Positions 1-7,429 of a stretch of 39,923 nt of DNA are shown here, piece by piece. Position 1 is the stretch's first letter. Every line of letters starts with the position of its first letter. The translations under genes were made by a program, and so were the position numbers. The stretch comes from Alphaproteobacteria bacterium 43-37 (lineage in GTDB: Bacteria > Pseudomonadota > Alphaproteobacteria > 43-37): the NCBI GenBank assembly GCA_001897475.1, contig MKSY01000028.1, positions 1 to 39,923 of the forward strand. Direction: 5' to 3'. The notes under the pieces are model-generated. The model had not been told where the DNA came from and did no database searches. It worked only from the letters and a program-made list of their open reading frames with translations.

Positions 1-60
1 CTTAAGCACTCTCTTCCTCTCTCAACTATCTGCCCTATCGCACACCATGCAACAAGGCCA

Positions 61-250
61 TCTCAAGTCCGGGAAGACAAAGAAGGGTGCGGGAAGACAA
101 AAGGGGGGGCCCCTGTCATTCCCGTGAAAACGGGAATCCATAAAAACCCTGGATCCAGGATCTCAAGTCCGGGAAGACAAAGGAGGGGTGCGCGATAACG
201 AAGGGAGGTGCGGGAAGATAAAAGTGGTGCGGGATTAGGGAGCGCCCGTG
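61..250. repeat. Intergenic repeat mosaic, copy 1
   Basis: A G-rich stretch made of degenerate units of the form GTCCGGGAAGACAAAGAAGGGT. A 22-base stretch beginning TCTCAAGTCCGGGAAGACAA occurs at 61-82 and again, identical, at 161-182, exactly 100 bp apart. Between them lie the palindrome at 118-137 and a second 12-bp palindrome, CCTGGATCCAGG, at 148-159. Weaker unit remnants continue to about 250. The same building blocks reappear at 5369-5760. Open frames here encode only low-complexity peptides, so I do not call genes. Bases 1-60 and 281-372 show nothing I recognise. Confidence 0.85.
118..137. repeat. 20-bp palindrome ATTCCC-N8-GGGAAT (dRS3-like), copy 1
   Basis: The sequence is ATTCCCGTGAAAACGGGAAT, with complementary arms CCCGT/ACGGG and ATTCCC/GGGAAT. 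It is followed by CCATAAAAACCCTGGATCC. An identical 20-mer with the same downstream context lies at 5415-5434. The form ATTCCC-N8-GGGAAT is that of the neisserial dRS3 repeat; whether the two are related or convergent cannot be told from the sequence. Confidence 0.85.
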
Positions 251-372
251 AAGACATAGAAGAATAAACCCACATTCTTGATCACTTCCTGATCCAAGCT
301 TGGGGGTACCTTACCTACATTGTATAACTCGTCCAATCCTCCACCACAGGCAGAGGCTTTTCGTTAGGCAAA

Positions 373-399
373 AAAAGAGAGGCATAAAGCCTCTCTTTT
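373..399 (-). terminator. Rho-independent terminator of pal
   Basis: A perfect 11-bp stem (373-383 with 389-399, core AAGAGAGGC/GCCTCTCTT) closes a 5-base loop. On the minus strand it is followed by a run of T. It lies just past the pal stop codon and ends the tolB-pal transcript. Confidence 0.85.
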
Positions 400-419
400 C
401 AACTAAGCTAAATATGAGC

Positions 420-893
420 TTATTTGATAACTGTACGGCCTACGCGGTTTTGAGCCCAAGTTTCCTCGTTGGAACCAACGACAAATGGACGCTCTTTACC
501 GTAGCTGATGACCTCAACGCGGTTAGCATCAACACCCAAGCTGATCAAGTAATTCTTAACAGAATGGGCACGACGCTCACCCAAAGCGAGGTTGTATTCA
601 CGTGTACCGCGCTCATCGCAATGACCTTCGACAACAACGAGTGTTGAAGGATACTTCTTCAACCACTCAGCTTGACGATGAAGAACTGCCTGGCCTTCAG
701 CTGCAACGTCGTAACGATCGAACGCGAAGAAAACGCGATCACCAACGTTCTGAACAAAATCTTCTGCTGAACCAGGAACAGCTGCGTTCATCGTTGCACC
801 AGCACCGGTAGCTGCTGACTGGTCAACTGAAGAAGATGAACAGGCTGCAAGTACAGACAAGGCTAAACATAAACCAGTAATTTTAAAACGCAT
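420..893 (-). CDS. pal: Peptidoglycan-associated lipoprotein Pal
   Basis: Pal, 157 aa, is the outer-membrane lipoprotein of the Tol-Pal complex. It binds peptidoglycan through a C-terminal OmpA-like domain and interacts with TolB. The sequence shows a lipoprotein signal with lipobox LAAC (Cys18), a Ser/Ala-rich linker, then the OmpA fold from about residue 50 with the peptidoglycan-binding segment GHCDERGTREYNLALGERRA. The start is backed by AGGGG upstream of the ATG. It lies 208 bp downstream of tolB on the same strand and is followed by a strong terminator. No cpoB/ybgF follows; the repeat mosaic occupies that place. Length and domain order are normal for the family. Confidence 0.97.
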   Translation of the reverse strand: MRFKITGLCLALSVLAACSSSSVDQSAATGAGATMNAAVPGSAEDFVQNVGDRVFFAFDRYDVAAEGQAVLHRQAEWLKKYPSTLVVVEGHCDERGTREYNLALGERRAHSVKNYLISLGVDANRVEVISYGKERPFVVGSNEETWAQNRVGRTVIK

Positions 894-1101
894 TAACTAT
901 CCCCTAAAAAGAAATAACGAAAAAAATTTAGGAAAAACTCCTAAAATGATTACTAGATTCATTTTTACCACAATTTAGTTAAAAAACACCGAAAAAAGTG
1001 ATTCTTGAGCATTTTTTTGCTCTATAGCAAAAATGCAACACTTTTACGGGCAACCAAACGATATACTCCTTGTAATCTAGCGAACAAAAATTAAAAGAAT
1101 C

Positions 1102-2439
1102 TTAATCCACCAGTAATGGCGACCACGATGGGTCTGATGCATCGTTAGGGGTAACAAATTCGCGCTCAAAATTTCCAGTCACATCAATAGTCTTTATCCG
1201 CGTCTCACCACCACGTCCATTGCTGGAAGAGGGATTCTGAATCATGAAAATTACCACGCGCCCATTTGGTGACCATGATGGCGTATCAATGAAGAAGCCC
1301 TTTGTAAGCGGCCTTTCCCCTGAACCGTCAGGACGCATAACGCTTATGTAAAACTCTCCACCCAACTTCTTGATAAACGCAATATAGTCTCCTCTAGGCG
1401 ACCAACATGGTGCTGTGTAGCTTCCTGAGCCGAAGCTGATCCGTTTCTGGTTCGAACCATCAATGTTCATTGTATAAAGTTGCGGCTTTCCACCTCTGTC
1501 AGACATAAAGACAATCTGCTGACCATCGGAAGAATAGGAGGGGGAAGTATCAATCGCGACAGGCAACGTGATTTGGCTGAATTTCCCAGAGGCAAGATCA
1601 AAATGGGAGAGAATAGTTTTACCAGCATTCGCATAGCTCATGGTGAGCTTTGTGCCATCAGGCGAAAATCTTGGAGAGAATGTCATCCCCGGAAAATCTC
1701 CTCCAACGAGTTTTTGCTGCCCGGTCTTTTTATTCACCAAATAAACACGGGCCTTATGGTTAACAAAAGCCATGAAGGCAATCACATCTGGGTTTGCTGG
1801 CGAAAACCTGGGCGATAAGACCATATGTTGGCCATCTGTTAAAAATTTGTGATTTTGACCATCACTATCCATAATAGCTAAGCGCCTAACCCTTTTCTTC
1901 AGCGGGCCAGATTCCGCCACATATACAATTTTACTGTCGAAATAACCCGTTTCTCCGGTTAACTTAGCATAAATAGCGTCTGCAATTTTATGGCCGAGCC
2001 TGCGCCAATCAGAACGATGAACCGAAACTTCTAGCCCCAAAGATTGCTGCTGACCAAAAACATCCAGCAAACGAAACCGAATCTTTACATGATCGCTATC
2101 CACCATACACTCTCCCGCGATGAGCGCTTGAGCGTTCAACACCTTCCATTGAGCATAATTTGGCGTATTCATGGCTGTTCTAGCATCTTGAATGTATGTC
2201 TGGGGATTGATCAGCTTAAATAATCCGGAGCTGACTAAGTCATCCGCAATGATTTTCCCAATGTTATATCCATACTCATTAGCAATTTTGTCATGGCCCA
2301 GGATCGTCGGCAAGGCAAATGGAATTGGCTCCAAACGCCCTTGGGTAATATTTAGGTTCAATTCAGCCTTGACTCCATGCGATGAAACCAGCAACAGAGC
2401 CAGAAGACACAGACATTTTGCAGCCAAACCCTTAACCAT
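1102..2439 (-). CDS. tolB: Tol-Pal system periplasmic protein TolB
   Basis: TolB, 445 aa, is the periplasmic partner of Pal and of TolA in the trans-envelope Tol-Pal machine that constricts the outer membrane at division. A Sec signal peptide covers about residues 1-25 and ends near VKA. It is followed by the TolB N-terminal domain (about 27-150) and a six-bladed beta-propeller with repeated SPRFSPDG/PSWSP-type blades in the C-terminal half. A GAGG ribosome site precedes the ATG. The gene is upstream of pal on the minus strand, but tolQ, tolR and tolA are not adjacent: the upstream neighbour is a divergent ABC-F gene. Length and motifs are ordinary. Confidence 0.97.
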   Translation of the reverse strand: MVKGLAAKCLCLLALLLVSSHGVKAELNLNITQGRLEPIPFALPTILGHDKIANEYGYNIGKIIADDLVSSGLFKLINPQTYIQDARTAMNTPNYAQWKVLNAQALIAGECMVDSDHVKIRFRLLDVFGQQQSLGLEVSVHRSDWRRLGHKIADAIYAKLTGETGYFDSKIVYVAESGPLKKRVRRLAIMDSDGQNHKFLTDGQHMVLSPRFSPANPDVIAFMAFVNHKARVYLVNKKTGQQKLVGGDFPGMTFSPRFSPDGTKLTMSYANAGKTILSHFDLASGKFSQITLPVAIDTSPSYSSDGQQIVFMSDRGGKPQLYTMNIDGSNQKRISFGSGSYTAPCWSPRGDYIAFIKKLGGEFYISVMRPDGSGERPLTKGFFIDTPSWSPNGRVVIFMIQNPSSSNGRGGETRIKTIDVTGNFEREFVTPNDASDPSWSPLLVD

Positions 2440-2626
2440 TAAACTACCTCAAAACGAAACAATAACAGTAATAACATTAGTGGGGATAAGATGCCTGAAT
2501 TTGTCAAGAATCACAAGGGCCCATTGTGAAGACAAGCCCTTAACTCTTTTCCGCTAAAATTTTAATTCTTTTCACCACTGAAAAAATGTATTAAGAATAA
2601 TGAGCAATGAACGCGAGAGAAAATCT

Positions 2627-2662
2627 ATGTTAAAAAACAGGTTTTACATCATCACAGGATGA
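2627..2662 (+). CDS. Possible 11-codon leader peptide ahead of the ABC-F gene
   Basis: A short frame, MLKNRFYIITG, begins at an ATG with GAGAGA about 6 bases upstream. Its stop codon abuts the hairpin that starts at 2663. Such an arrangement (leader ORF, then a hairpin, then an ABC-F gene) is known for ribosome-mediated attenuation of ABC-F resistance genes. Here it is an inference from position only; an 11-codon frame can arise by chance. Confidence 0.3.
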   Translation: MLKNRFYIITG

Positions 2663-2778
2663 CTCGCACACACCTGAAAGAGAGGCCTATGCCTCCGTTT
2701 GAAGTGTGTGCCGAGACTCCATTATTTCGGTATCCACGATTTTTTCATTGCAATCACTCATTCTTTTTAGGTACCGAA
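2663..2778 (+). promoter_or_regulatory. Structured 5' leader of the ABC-F gene
   Basis: The 340-bp gap between tolB and the ABC-F gene holds nested inverted repeats. Outer stem CTCGCACACAC (2663-2673) pairs with 2704-2715 with a single bulged C (11 bp). Inside it, GAGGC (2682-2686) pairs with GCCTC (2691-2695) across a 4-base loop. Further on, TTCGGTA (2726-2732) is exactly complementary to TACCGAA (2772-2778), the bases just before the ATG at 2780. This would place the weak AGG ribosome site (2769-2771) in the loop. The strand CCGA at 2711-2714 can also pair with TCGG at 2727-2730, so two folds compete. The rest of the gap (2440-2620) shows nothing I can name. Confidence 0.5.
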
Positions 2779-2779
2779 A

Positions 2780-4414
2780 ATGATTCTGATTCAAAATCTT
2801 CTAAAGCGTTATGCTGGCCGCGTCGTTCTTAACTCTATCTCCTATCATTTCCCCACCAAAGCGCGCATCGCCCTTGTGGGCTCCAACGGCGCAGGAAAAA
2901 CAACGTTACTTAACATTCTTTGTGAACTTGATGAAGCTGATAGCGGCGGTATAACTAAACCCAAAAGTTGCGTTTTAGGATATCTACCACAAGAGCCTTC
3001 CCCCACCCCTGCTGACACGATATTGGACGAATGCCTCACGGGAGCCGACGCCATCAACAAGATTCGTGAGCAACGTGATGAAGCCTTACACGCGATGGGT
3101 GAAAATTATTCTGACGAACTTTATGCTCGTTATGAGAAGCTTGAAATGGACTTCCAAAACCTGGGCGGTTACGCTCTAGAGTCTTTAGCTAAGGAGATCT
3201 TATCAGGGCTTGGCTTTAAAAACGAACAATTTGCTCTATCACCACTGATCCTTTCAGGGGGGTGGCGCATGCGACTTGAGCTGGCAAAAATCTTGGTTAA
3301 AGAGCCAAACTTTCTCATTTTAGACGAACCTACCAACCACCTGGATCTACCCAGTATGATCTGGCTTGAAGGCTATCTAGAACGTTTTCAAGGAACACTT
3401 TTGTTTGTTTCACACGACCAAGAGCTGCTTAATCGGCTCGCCACCATGACCATCCATTTGAGCAAAGGAAACCTTGAAGCTTACACGGGAAATTTTGACG
3501 CCTTCTTAAGGCAATATGAACTCAAAAAATCTCAAAGCTCCCATTCAGCAAAACAATTGGAACAACAAGCAGCACATATCGAAAAGTTCATTGAACGTTT
3601 CCGTGGCAAACCCAGCAAAGCGGCTCAAGTCAGAAGCCGATATAAAATGCTCTCCCGACTACAAGATTTGCAAGAAGCCGTTCCGACCTCTTCTGATGAG
3701 GCAAGGGTGAGCATCAAAATGCCCATGGCACAGGTAAGCGGAAAGCGAGTGCTGTTTGTTAAAGATGCTGCAATTGGCTACACGAATCTCCCTTTGGCGC
3801 GTAAACTATCGTTGCCTATCGAACGCGGACAAAAAGTTGCTATCATAGGCGCTAACGGCATCGGTAAATCAACGCTACTCAAAAGCATTGTGGGCTTAAT
3901 CCCATTCATTGAGGGGACAAGCGAGATGGGCCATAATGTTCTTCCTGGTTATTTTGCTCAAGAGCAATTGGATCATTTAGATGGTAACTTAAGCGCGCTG
4001 GACAATGTTATGCTCGGAAACCCTGGTATAACTGCGCAAGATGCACGGCGCATCTTGGGTGGTTTTTTAATTCAAAACGACGATGTTTTTAAGCCGTTAA
4101 AAGTTATGTCCGGCGGAGAAAAAAGTCGCGTGGGGCTAGCTAACTTGCTTGGGAAAAAATGCAACTTCCTGCTTTTGGATGAACCCACAAACCATTTGGA
4201 TATGCTGAGTATCGAGATGCTGTCTGAAGCCTTGGACGAATATGAGGGAACCGTTCTATTCATCAGCCACAACCGTCAATTCATCAATGAAGTGGCTACC
4301 CACATTTTTGCCATGACTCATAATGGTCGCAGCCAACTTTTTGAGGGCAACCTGGATGACTACGTGACTGCAGCTGAGAAGCTAAAGTTCCCAAATGTTT
4401 TAAAGGGCGGTTAA
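2780..4414 (+). CDS. ABC-F family ATPase (YheS-like translation factor)
   Basis: A 544-aa soluble protein with two ABC ATPase domains and no membrane segment, the layout of ABC-F proteins, which act on the ribosome rather than in transport. Domain 1: Walker A GSNGAGKT (34-41), signature LSGGW (158-162), LDEPTNHLD (181-189). The interdomain linker (about 240-300) is charged and contains RFRGKPSKAAQVRSRYKM, the P-site tRNA interaction motif region. Domain 2: GANGIGKST (357-365), MSGGEKS (443-449), LDEPTNHLD (466-474). The GGWRMRL signature and linker resemble E. coli YheS more than Uup or EttA. The cellular substrate is not predictable. It is preceded by an unusual structured leader, which suggests regulated expression. 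Confidence 0.93.
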   Translation: MILIQNLLKRYAGRVVLNSISYHFPTKARIALVGSNGAGKTTLLNILCELDEADSGGITKPKSCVLGYLPQEPSPTPADTILDECLTGADAINKIREQRDEALHAMGENYSDELYARYEKLEMDFQNLGGYALESLAKEILSGLGFKNEQFALSPLILSGGWRMRLELAKILVKEPNFLILDEPTNHLDLPSMIWLEGYLERFQGTLLFVSHDQELLNRLATMTIHLSKGNLEAYTGNFDAFLRQYELKKSQSSHSAKQLEQQAAHIEKFIERFRGKPSKAAQVRSRYKMLSRLQDLQEAVPTSSDEARVSIKMPMAQVSGKRVLFVKDAAIGYTNLPLARKLSLPIERGQKVAIIGANGIGKSTLLKSIVGLIPFIEGTSEMGHNVLPGYFAQEQLDHLDGNLSALDNVMLGNPGITAQDARRILGGFLIQNDDVFKPLKVMSGGEKSRVGLANLLGKKCNFLLLDEPTNHLDMLSIEMLSEALDEYEGTVLFISHNRQFINEVATHIFAMTHNGRSQLFEGNLDDYVTAAEKLKFPNVLKGG

Positions 4415-4516
4415 AAGATATAGGATCACCAGACCAAAAAAACTTGCTCATTGTTTTCACTTGATAGAATGTATGTTGGAATTTAAATAACAACACACAT
4501 TAACAAAGAGGCAAAA

Positions 4517-5356
4517 ATGGAAATCAGCTCCATACTCGGCATGAGCCCTGAGGGATTCCATAAAGTTTCTTATACTCGTTGGGGAAATAAGCACAACCCT
4601 GCTGTGGTATGTGTACACGGCCTCACACGTAATGCCCGCGATTTTGACTGGCTCGCTGAGGCTTTGAGTCATTCATACGACGTTGTTTGTCCAGACATGG
4701 TTGGGCGAGGATTAAGTGATCACTTTAAAGTACCAATACACTATAATATTCCCCAATACATGAGTGACTGCAATGCCCTCATTGCCAGGCTAGATGTTCC
4801 GCATGTCGATTGGATTGGCACCTCCATGGGCGGCCTCATTGGAATGAGCATCGCTAGTATGACAGGCTCCCCCATTCGTCGACTGGTTATTAATGATGTT
4901 GGCCCCTTTATCCCATCCTCGGCCCTTGAATATATTCATGCCTATTGCCAAAAAGACCCTGTATTTAAACAATTTGAAGAAGCTTATGCTTTCTTTAAAA
5001 AACAATATGCTGGATTTGTATCCAAAGACATGCCGGACTACTGGGCACATATTACCAAACACAGCATTAAAACCATGCCCGATGGGAGCTTTAAAATAAA
5101 CCGAGACCCTCATGTAAGCGCAGAGTTACCAGGCGCTCTCTCACAAGATATCGACCTTTGGGCCTTTTGGGATAAAATCACCTGCCCTATACTTGTTTTA
5201 CGGGGGAAAAAGTCTGAAGTATTCCCAGCCGATGTTTTAACTGAAATGAAACGACGCAGACCCGATATTGAAATTGCAGAGTTCGACAATATTGGTCACG
5301 CTCCAAGCCTAGCTGAAGCCGATCAGATTGAACGTATCCAGGCTTGGCTGGCTTAA
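4517..5356 (+). CDS. Alpha/beta hydrolase
   Basis: A 279-aa cytoplasmic alpha/beta-hydrolase-fold enzyme; the substrate is unknown. Visible are the oxyanion-hole HG (34-35), nucleophile elbow GTSMGG (Ser103) and the C-terminal histidine in IGHAPS (His261). At the usual acid position (LRGKKSEVF) there is Glu234 rather than Asp, an uncommon but workable triad acid. The lid region (about 120-200) is rich in aromatic and charged residues. AAAGAGG sits a few bases upstream of the ATG. The gene follows the ABC-F ATPase after 102 bp, so co-transcription is possible, and is followed at once by the repeat mosaic. No signal peptide is seen. Confidence 0.88.
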   Translation: MEISSILGMSPEGFHKVSYTRWGNKHNPAVVCVHGLTRNARDFDWLAEALSHSYDVVCPDMVGRGLSDHFKVPIHYNIPQYMSDCNALIARLDVPHVDWIGTSMGGLIGMSIASMTGSPIRRLVINDVGPFIPSSALEYIHAYCQKDPVFKQFEEAYAFFKKQYAGFVSKDMPDYWAHITKHSIKTMPDGSFKINRDPHVSAELPGALSQDIDLWAFWDKITCPILVLRGKKSEVFPADVLTEMKRRRPDIEIAEFDNIGHAPSLAEADQIERIQAWLA

Positions 5357-5368
5357 ACACCCAACGCT

Positions 5369-5760
5369 GCCACACTCGCTCTTTTTCTTGTCACACTCGC
5401 TCTTTTTCCTTGTCATTCCCGTGAAAACGGGAATCCATAAAAAGCCCTGGATCCCGGATCTGCGTCCGGGAAAACAAAGAAGGGTGTCCGGGAAGACAAA
5501 AAGGGGGTGTCCGGGAAGACAAAGAAGGGTGTCCGGGAAAGACAAAAGGGGTGCGGGAAAGACAATGAGTGGGGCCTTGTCATCCGCGCTCCTCCACCTG
5601 TCACCCTCCCTCTTTTCCCTGTCATCCTCACCCTTTTCCCTATCATCCTCACCCTTTTCCCTATCATCCTCACTCTTTTCCCTGTCACCCTCGTGCTCTT
5701 TTTCTTGTCACCCTCGTGCTCTTTTTCTTGTCACCCTCGCGAAAGCGGGGGGCCATAAAA
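5369..5760. repeat. Intergenic repeat mosaic, copy 2 (tandem arrays in opposite orientation)
   Basis: This 497-bp gene gap is nearly all repeat. In order: two units of the TCACACTCGCTCTTTTTC type (5371-5410); the 20-bp palindrome (5415-5434) with CCATAAAAAGCCCTGGATCC after it; five tandem units of GTCCGGGAAGACAAARARGG type (5464-5485, 5486-5508, 5509-5530, 5531-5552, 5553-about 5572); a short centre; six units of TGTCAYCCTCRCCCTTTTCC type at 5599-5728 (four of 21 bp, two of 23 bp); then a degenerate palindrome CTCGCGAAAGCGGG (5735-5748) followed by CCATAAAAAGCCC. Read on the minus strand, the second array resembles the first (GACA..GGGTG), so the two halves are imperfect inverted copies. No gene is called here. 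Confidence 0.9.
5415..5434. repeat. 20-bp palindrome ATTCCC-N8-GGGAAT (dRS3-like), copy 2
   Basis: Identical over all 20 bases to 118-137, including the 8-base centre GTGAAAAC, and followed by the same CCATAAAAA(G)CCCTGGATCC extension. It marks the left edge of the GACA-type tandem array. Confidence 0.85.
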
Positions 5761-5853
5761 AGCCCACAAATGTGTCAATCGGTCACATAGGCCAAAACTG
5801 AAATTATATAGACTATGGCCAAGCTTTTTTTAATTTAAAATGAGGGACAAAAA

Positions 5854-6507
5854 ATGTTTCGGAGAATCCTAGCTCTTGTTTGCATTTGCATCACACTCCT
5901 AGTTACAGGCATGAGCGCTCAAGCTACTTGTGGCTGCCACAGCTGCCCTGGCACACAAGCGGGTAATTCTATGTTGTGCTTGCCCACTCAGGCTACACGT
6001 GGGATTTTTGCGTTCCTTACAGCTGGAGGACTTGTTGATGCCAGCGCGGCTGATAGATATGCTGCCGAAGCCACAACATTTACCCTCGCAGGAGGTATGG
6101 CTATGTTTGGTTTCATAACAGCGAACCCAGTTTTTCTTTATTACGCAGGTTCCACTGTATTATCAGGAGTAACTAGCTTTGGAGCCAAATGGTATTTTTC
6201 TAACGTTGACTCATTAACGATTGATCTAACAATGCTCGCAATTTCAGGCCCTACCGCATGGTTTACTAAATCCCACACCATCGCTTCTGCTGCTCATAAA
6301 ACGTGGTTAACAATGGAATCTTTCCATATATTTTTACAAACTACGGCAGTTTCGTCAGGCTCCAAAGTCATAGCATCTTGCACCTCTTCAGCTTGGACAT
6401 CCTTAAAAGACTGGTGGGGGCAACCAACCTTTGTGCCGACAACGACACCACTTACTCAAAACCATTTCCCCGGCCCAATGCCAGAAGAAGCTTTAGCCAA
6501 TGGATAG
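5854..6507 (+). CDS. Hypothetical exported protein with Cys-rich N-terminus
   Basis: I do not recognise this 217-aa protein. It has a clear Sec signal peptide (about residues 1-24, ending SAQA). The mature N-terminus is cysteine-rich, TCGCHSCPG then CLP. Hydrophobic stretches around residues 75-100 and in the middle could be membrane-associated. The C-terminus is Thr/Pro-rich and ends PGPMPEEALANG. The start is supported by GAGGGA upstream of the ATG. It lies between the repeat mosaic and the amino-acid importer. An AT-rich hairpin (AATGAA/TTCATT, 6508-6525) follows the stop. Nothing points to a reaction; export is the only safe inference. Confidence 0.75.
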   Translation: MFRRILALVCICITLLVTGMSAQATCGCHSCPGTQAGNSMLCLPTQATRGIFAFLTAGGLVDASAADRYAAEATTFTLAGGMAMFGFITANPVFLYYAGSTVLSGVTSFGAKWYFSNVDSLTIDLTMLAISGPTAWFTKSHTIASAAHKTWLTMESFHIFLQTTAVSSGSKVIASCTSSAWTSLKDWWGQPTFVPTTTPLTQNHFPGPMPEEALANG

Positions 6508-6541
6508 AATGAAAATATATTCATTTTAAAGAATAAACCCG

Positions 6542-6582
6542 TTGACAAACCCCTTACATATTCATTAACGTAAATTTACGTT
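6542..6582 (+). promoter_or_regulatory. Promoter with perfect 16-bp palindromic operator for the amino-acid importer
   Basis: A consensus -35 box TTGACA lies at 6542-6547. The expected -10 region overlaps a perfect palindrome, AACGTAAATTTACGTT, at 6567-6582. The ribosome site and ATG of the substrate-binding gene begin about 15-25 bases later. A dyad on the -10/start region is the usual place for a repressor site. The -10 itself is poor, and the regulator is not identifiable here. Confidence 0.5.
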
Positions 6583-6606
6583 CGAATTTGAGAGAGGGTT
6601 AACAGT

Positions 6607-7410
6607 ATGTCAAAGTTTTTTCCCAAGATTTGTCTTTCTTTTCTTCTTGTGGCTAGCACTTTGGCTGGCTGCGGTGACTCAGGGCCAAAGCCATCGTCAA
6701 AACCCAATGAGCAAACAGCCCGCACAAACTTTAAAGGCTCAAAGTTCACCGTCATCACATCAGCTGATAACCCTCCTTTTGAAAGCCATGATTCAGCTAA
6801 TAATCAAATCAAAGGTTTTGATATTGATTTAATTCACATGATCGCTAAGGAACTGGAAGCAGAGATTGAGATTAAAGATCAAGACTTCAGCACTTTGATC
6901 CCAAGTCTTGATTCCAAAAAAGCCGATCTTTCCATTGCCGGCTTTACCCCAACAGAAACGCGCAAGATAGCTGTTGACTTTTCTGTCACCTATTTCAAAG
7001 GCGATAATGTTCTCCTTGTCCTAGAAGACTCAGGCATTCAAAGCATTGAATATCTTGCAGAAAAAAAGGTGGGCGCGCAATTAGGATCCACCCAAGCTGA
7101 GATTGCCTCTCAAATCAGTCATGTCGTTAAAGACCTCCAAACCATTCCTTACAACAAAATCAGCGAAGTTGCTGAGGAAGTTAAAAGTGGTCGAATCGCA
7201 GCGGGCATTCTTGAAAAAACAGCTGCAGAGAACTTTAGTCATATTGGGACACATTTGACTATTATCCCCTTGGATAGCCGGTTCAGCCAACCAACCTCCA
7301 TTGCTTTTCCAAAGGGTTCCACTCTGAAGGCGCCCATTGATGCCGTAATCCAAAAGCTGGAATCCGATGGCAGGCTTGAGCAGCTGCGGAAAAAATGGTT
7401 TGGTCAATAA
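6607..7410 (+). CDS. Amino-acid ABC transporter substrate-binding lipoprotein
   Basis: A 267-aa family-3 periplasmic binding protein (SBP_bac_3), the receptor of a polar amino-acid importer. It starts with a lipoprotein signal and lipobox LAGC (Cys22), so it is membrane-tethered although the organism looks Gram-negative. The fold signature FTVITSADNPPFESHDSANN, then IKGFDIDLI, is the ligand-pocket start of this family. ADLSIAGFTPTETRKIAVDFS is the usual second block and VGAQLGSTQ the third. The ligand (for example arginine, glutamine or histidine) cannot be set from the sequence. GAGGG precedes the ATG. It is the first gene of a three-gene operon with permease and ATPase. Confidence 0.92.
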   Translation: MSKFFPKICLSFLLVASTLAGCGDSGPKPSSKPNEQTARTNFKGSKFTVITSADNPPFESHDSANNQIKGFDIDLIHMIAKELEAEIEIKDQDFSTLIPSLDSKKADLSIAGFTPTETRKIAVDFSVTYFKGDNVLLVLEDSGIQSIEYLAEKKVGAQLGSTQAEIASQISHVVKDLQTIPYNKISEVAEEVKSGRIAAGILEKTAAENFSHIGTHLTIIPLDSRFSQPTSIAFPKGSTLKAPIDAVIQKLESDGRLEQLRKKWFGQ

Positions 7411-7429
7411 CAGAATAGATTGAGATACA

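Noticed and set aside
63-275. 70-codon minus-strand frame in the first mosaic
   Set aside because: Low-complexity translation of repeat units, with no ribosome site or family likeness.
300-811. Plus-strand frames opposite pal
   Set aside because: They lie antisense to a clear pal gene and have no family features.
2663-2715. Hairpin considered as tmRNA, SRP RNA or a known riboswitch
   Set aside because: It has none of the conserved loops of those RNAs that I know (no GGAA-type SRP apical motif, no tRNA-like T-loop).
5464-5728. Tandem arrays considered as a CRISPR array
   Set aside because: The units abut without unique spacers and are degenerate, and no cas gene is nearby.
5413-5801. Open frames through the repeat mosaic on both strands, with repeating GKRVRMI- or CHPHPFPYH-type peptides
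   Set aside because: They are translations of the tandem units in several frames at once; unit lengths of 21-23 bp shift the frame, and there is no ribosome site.
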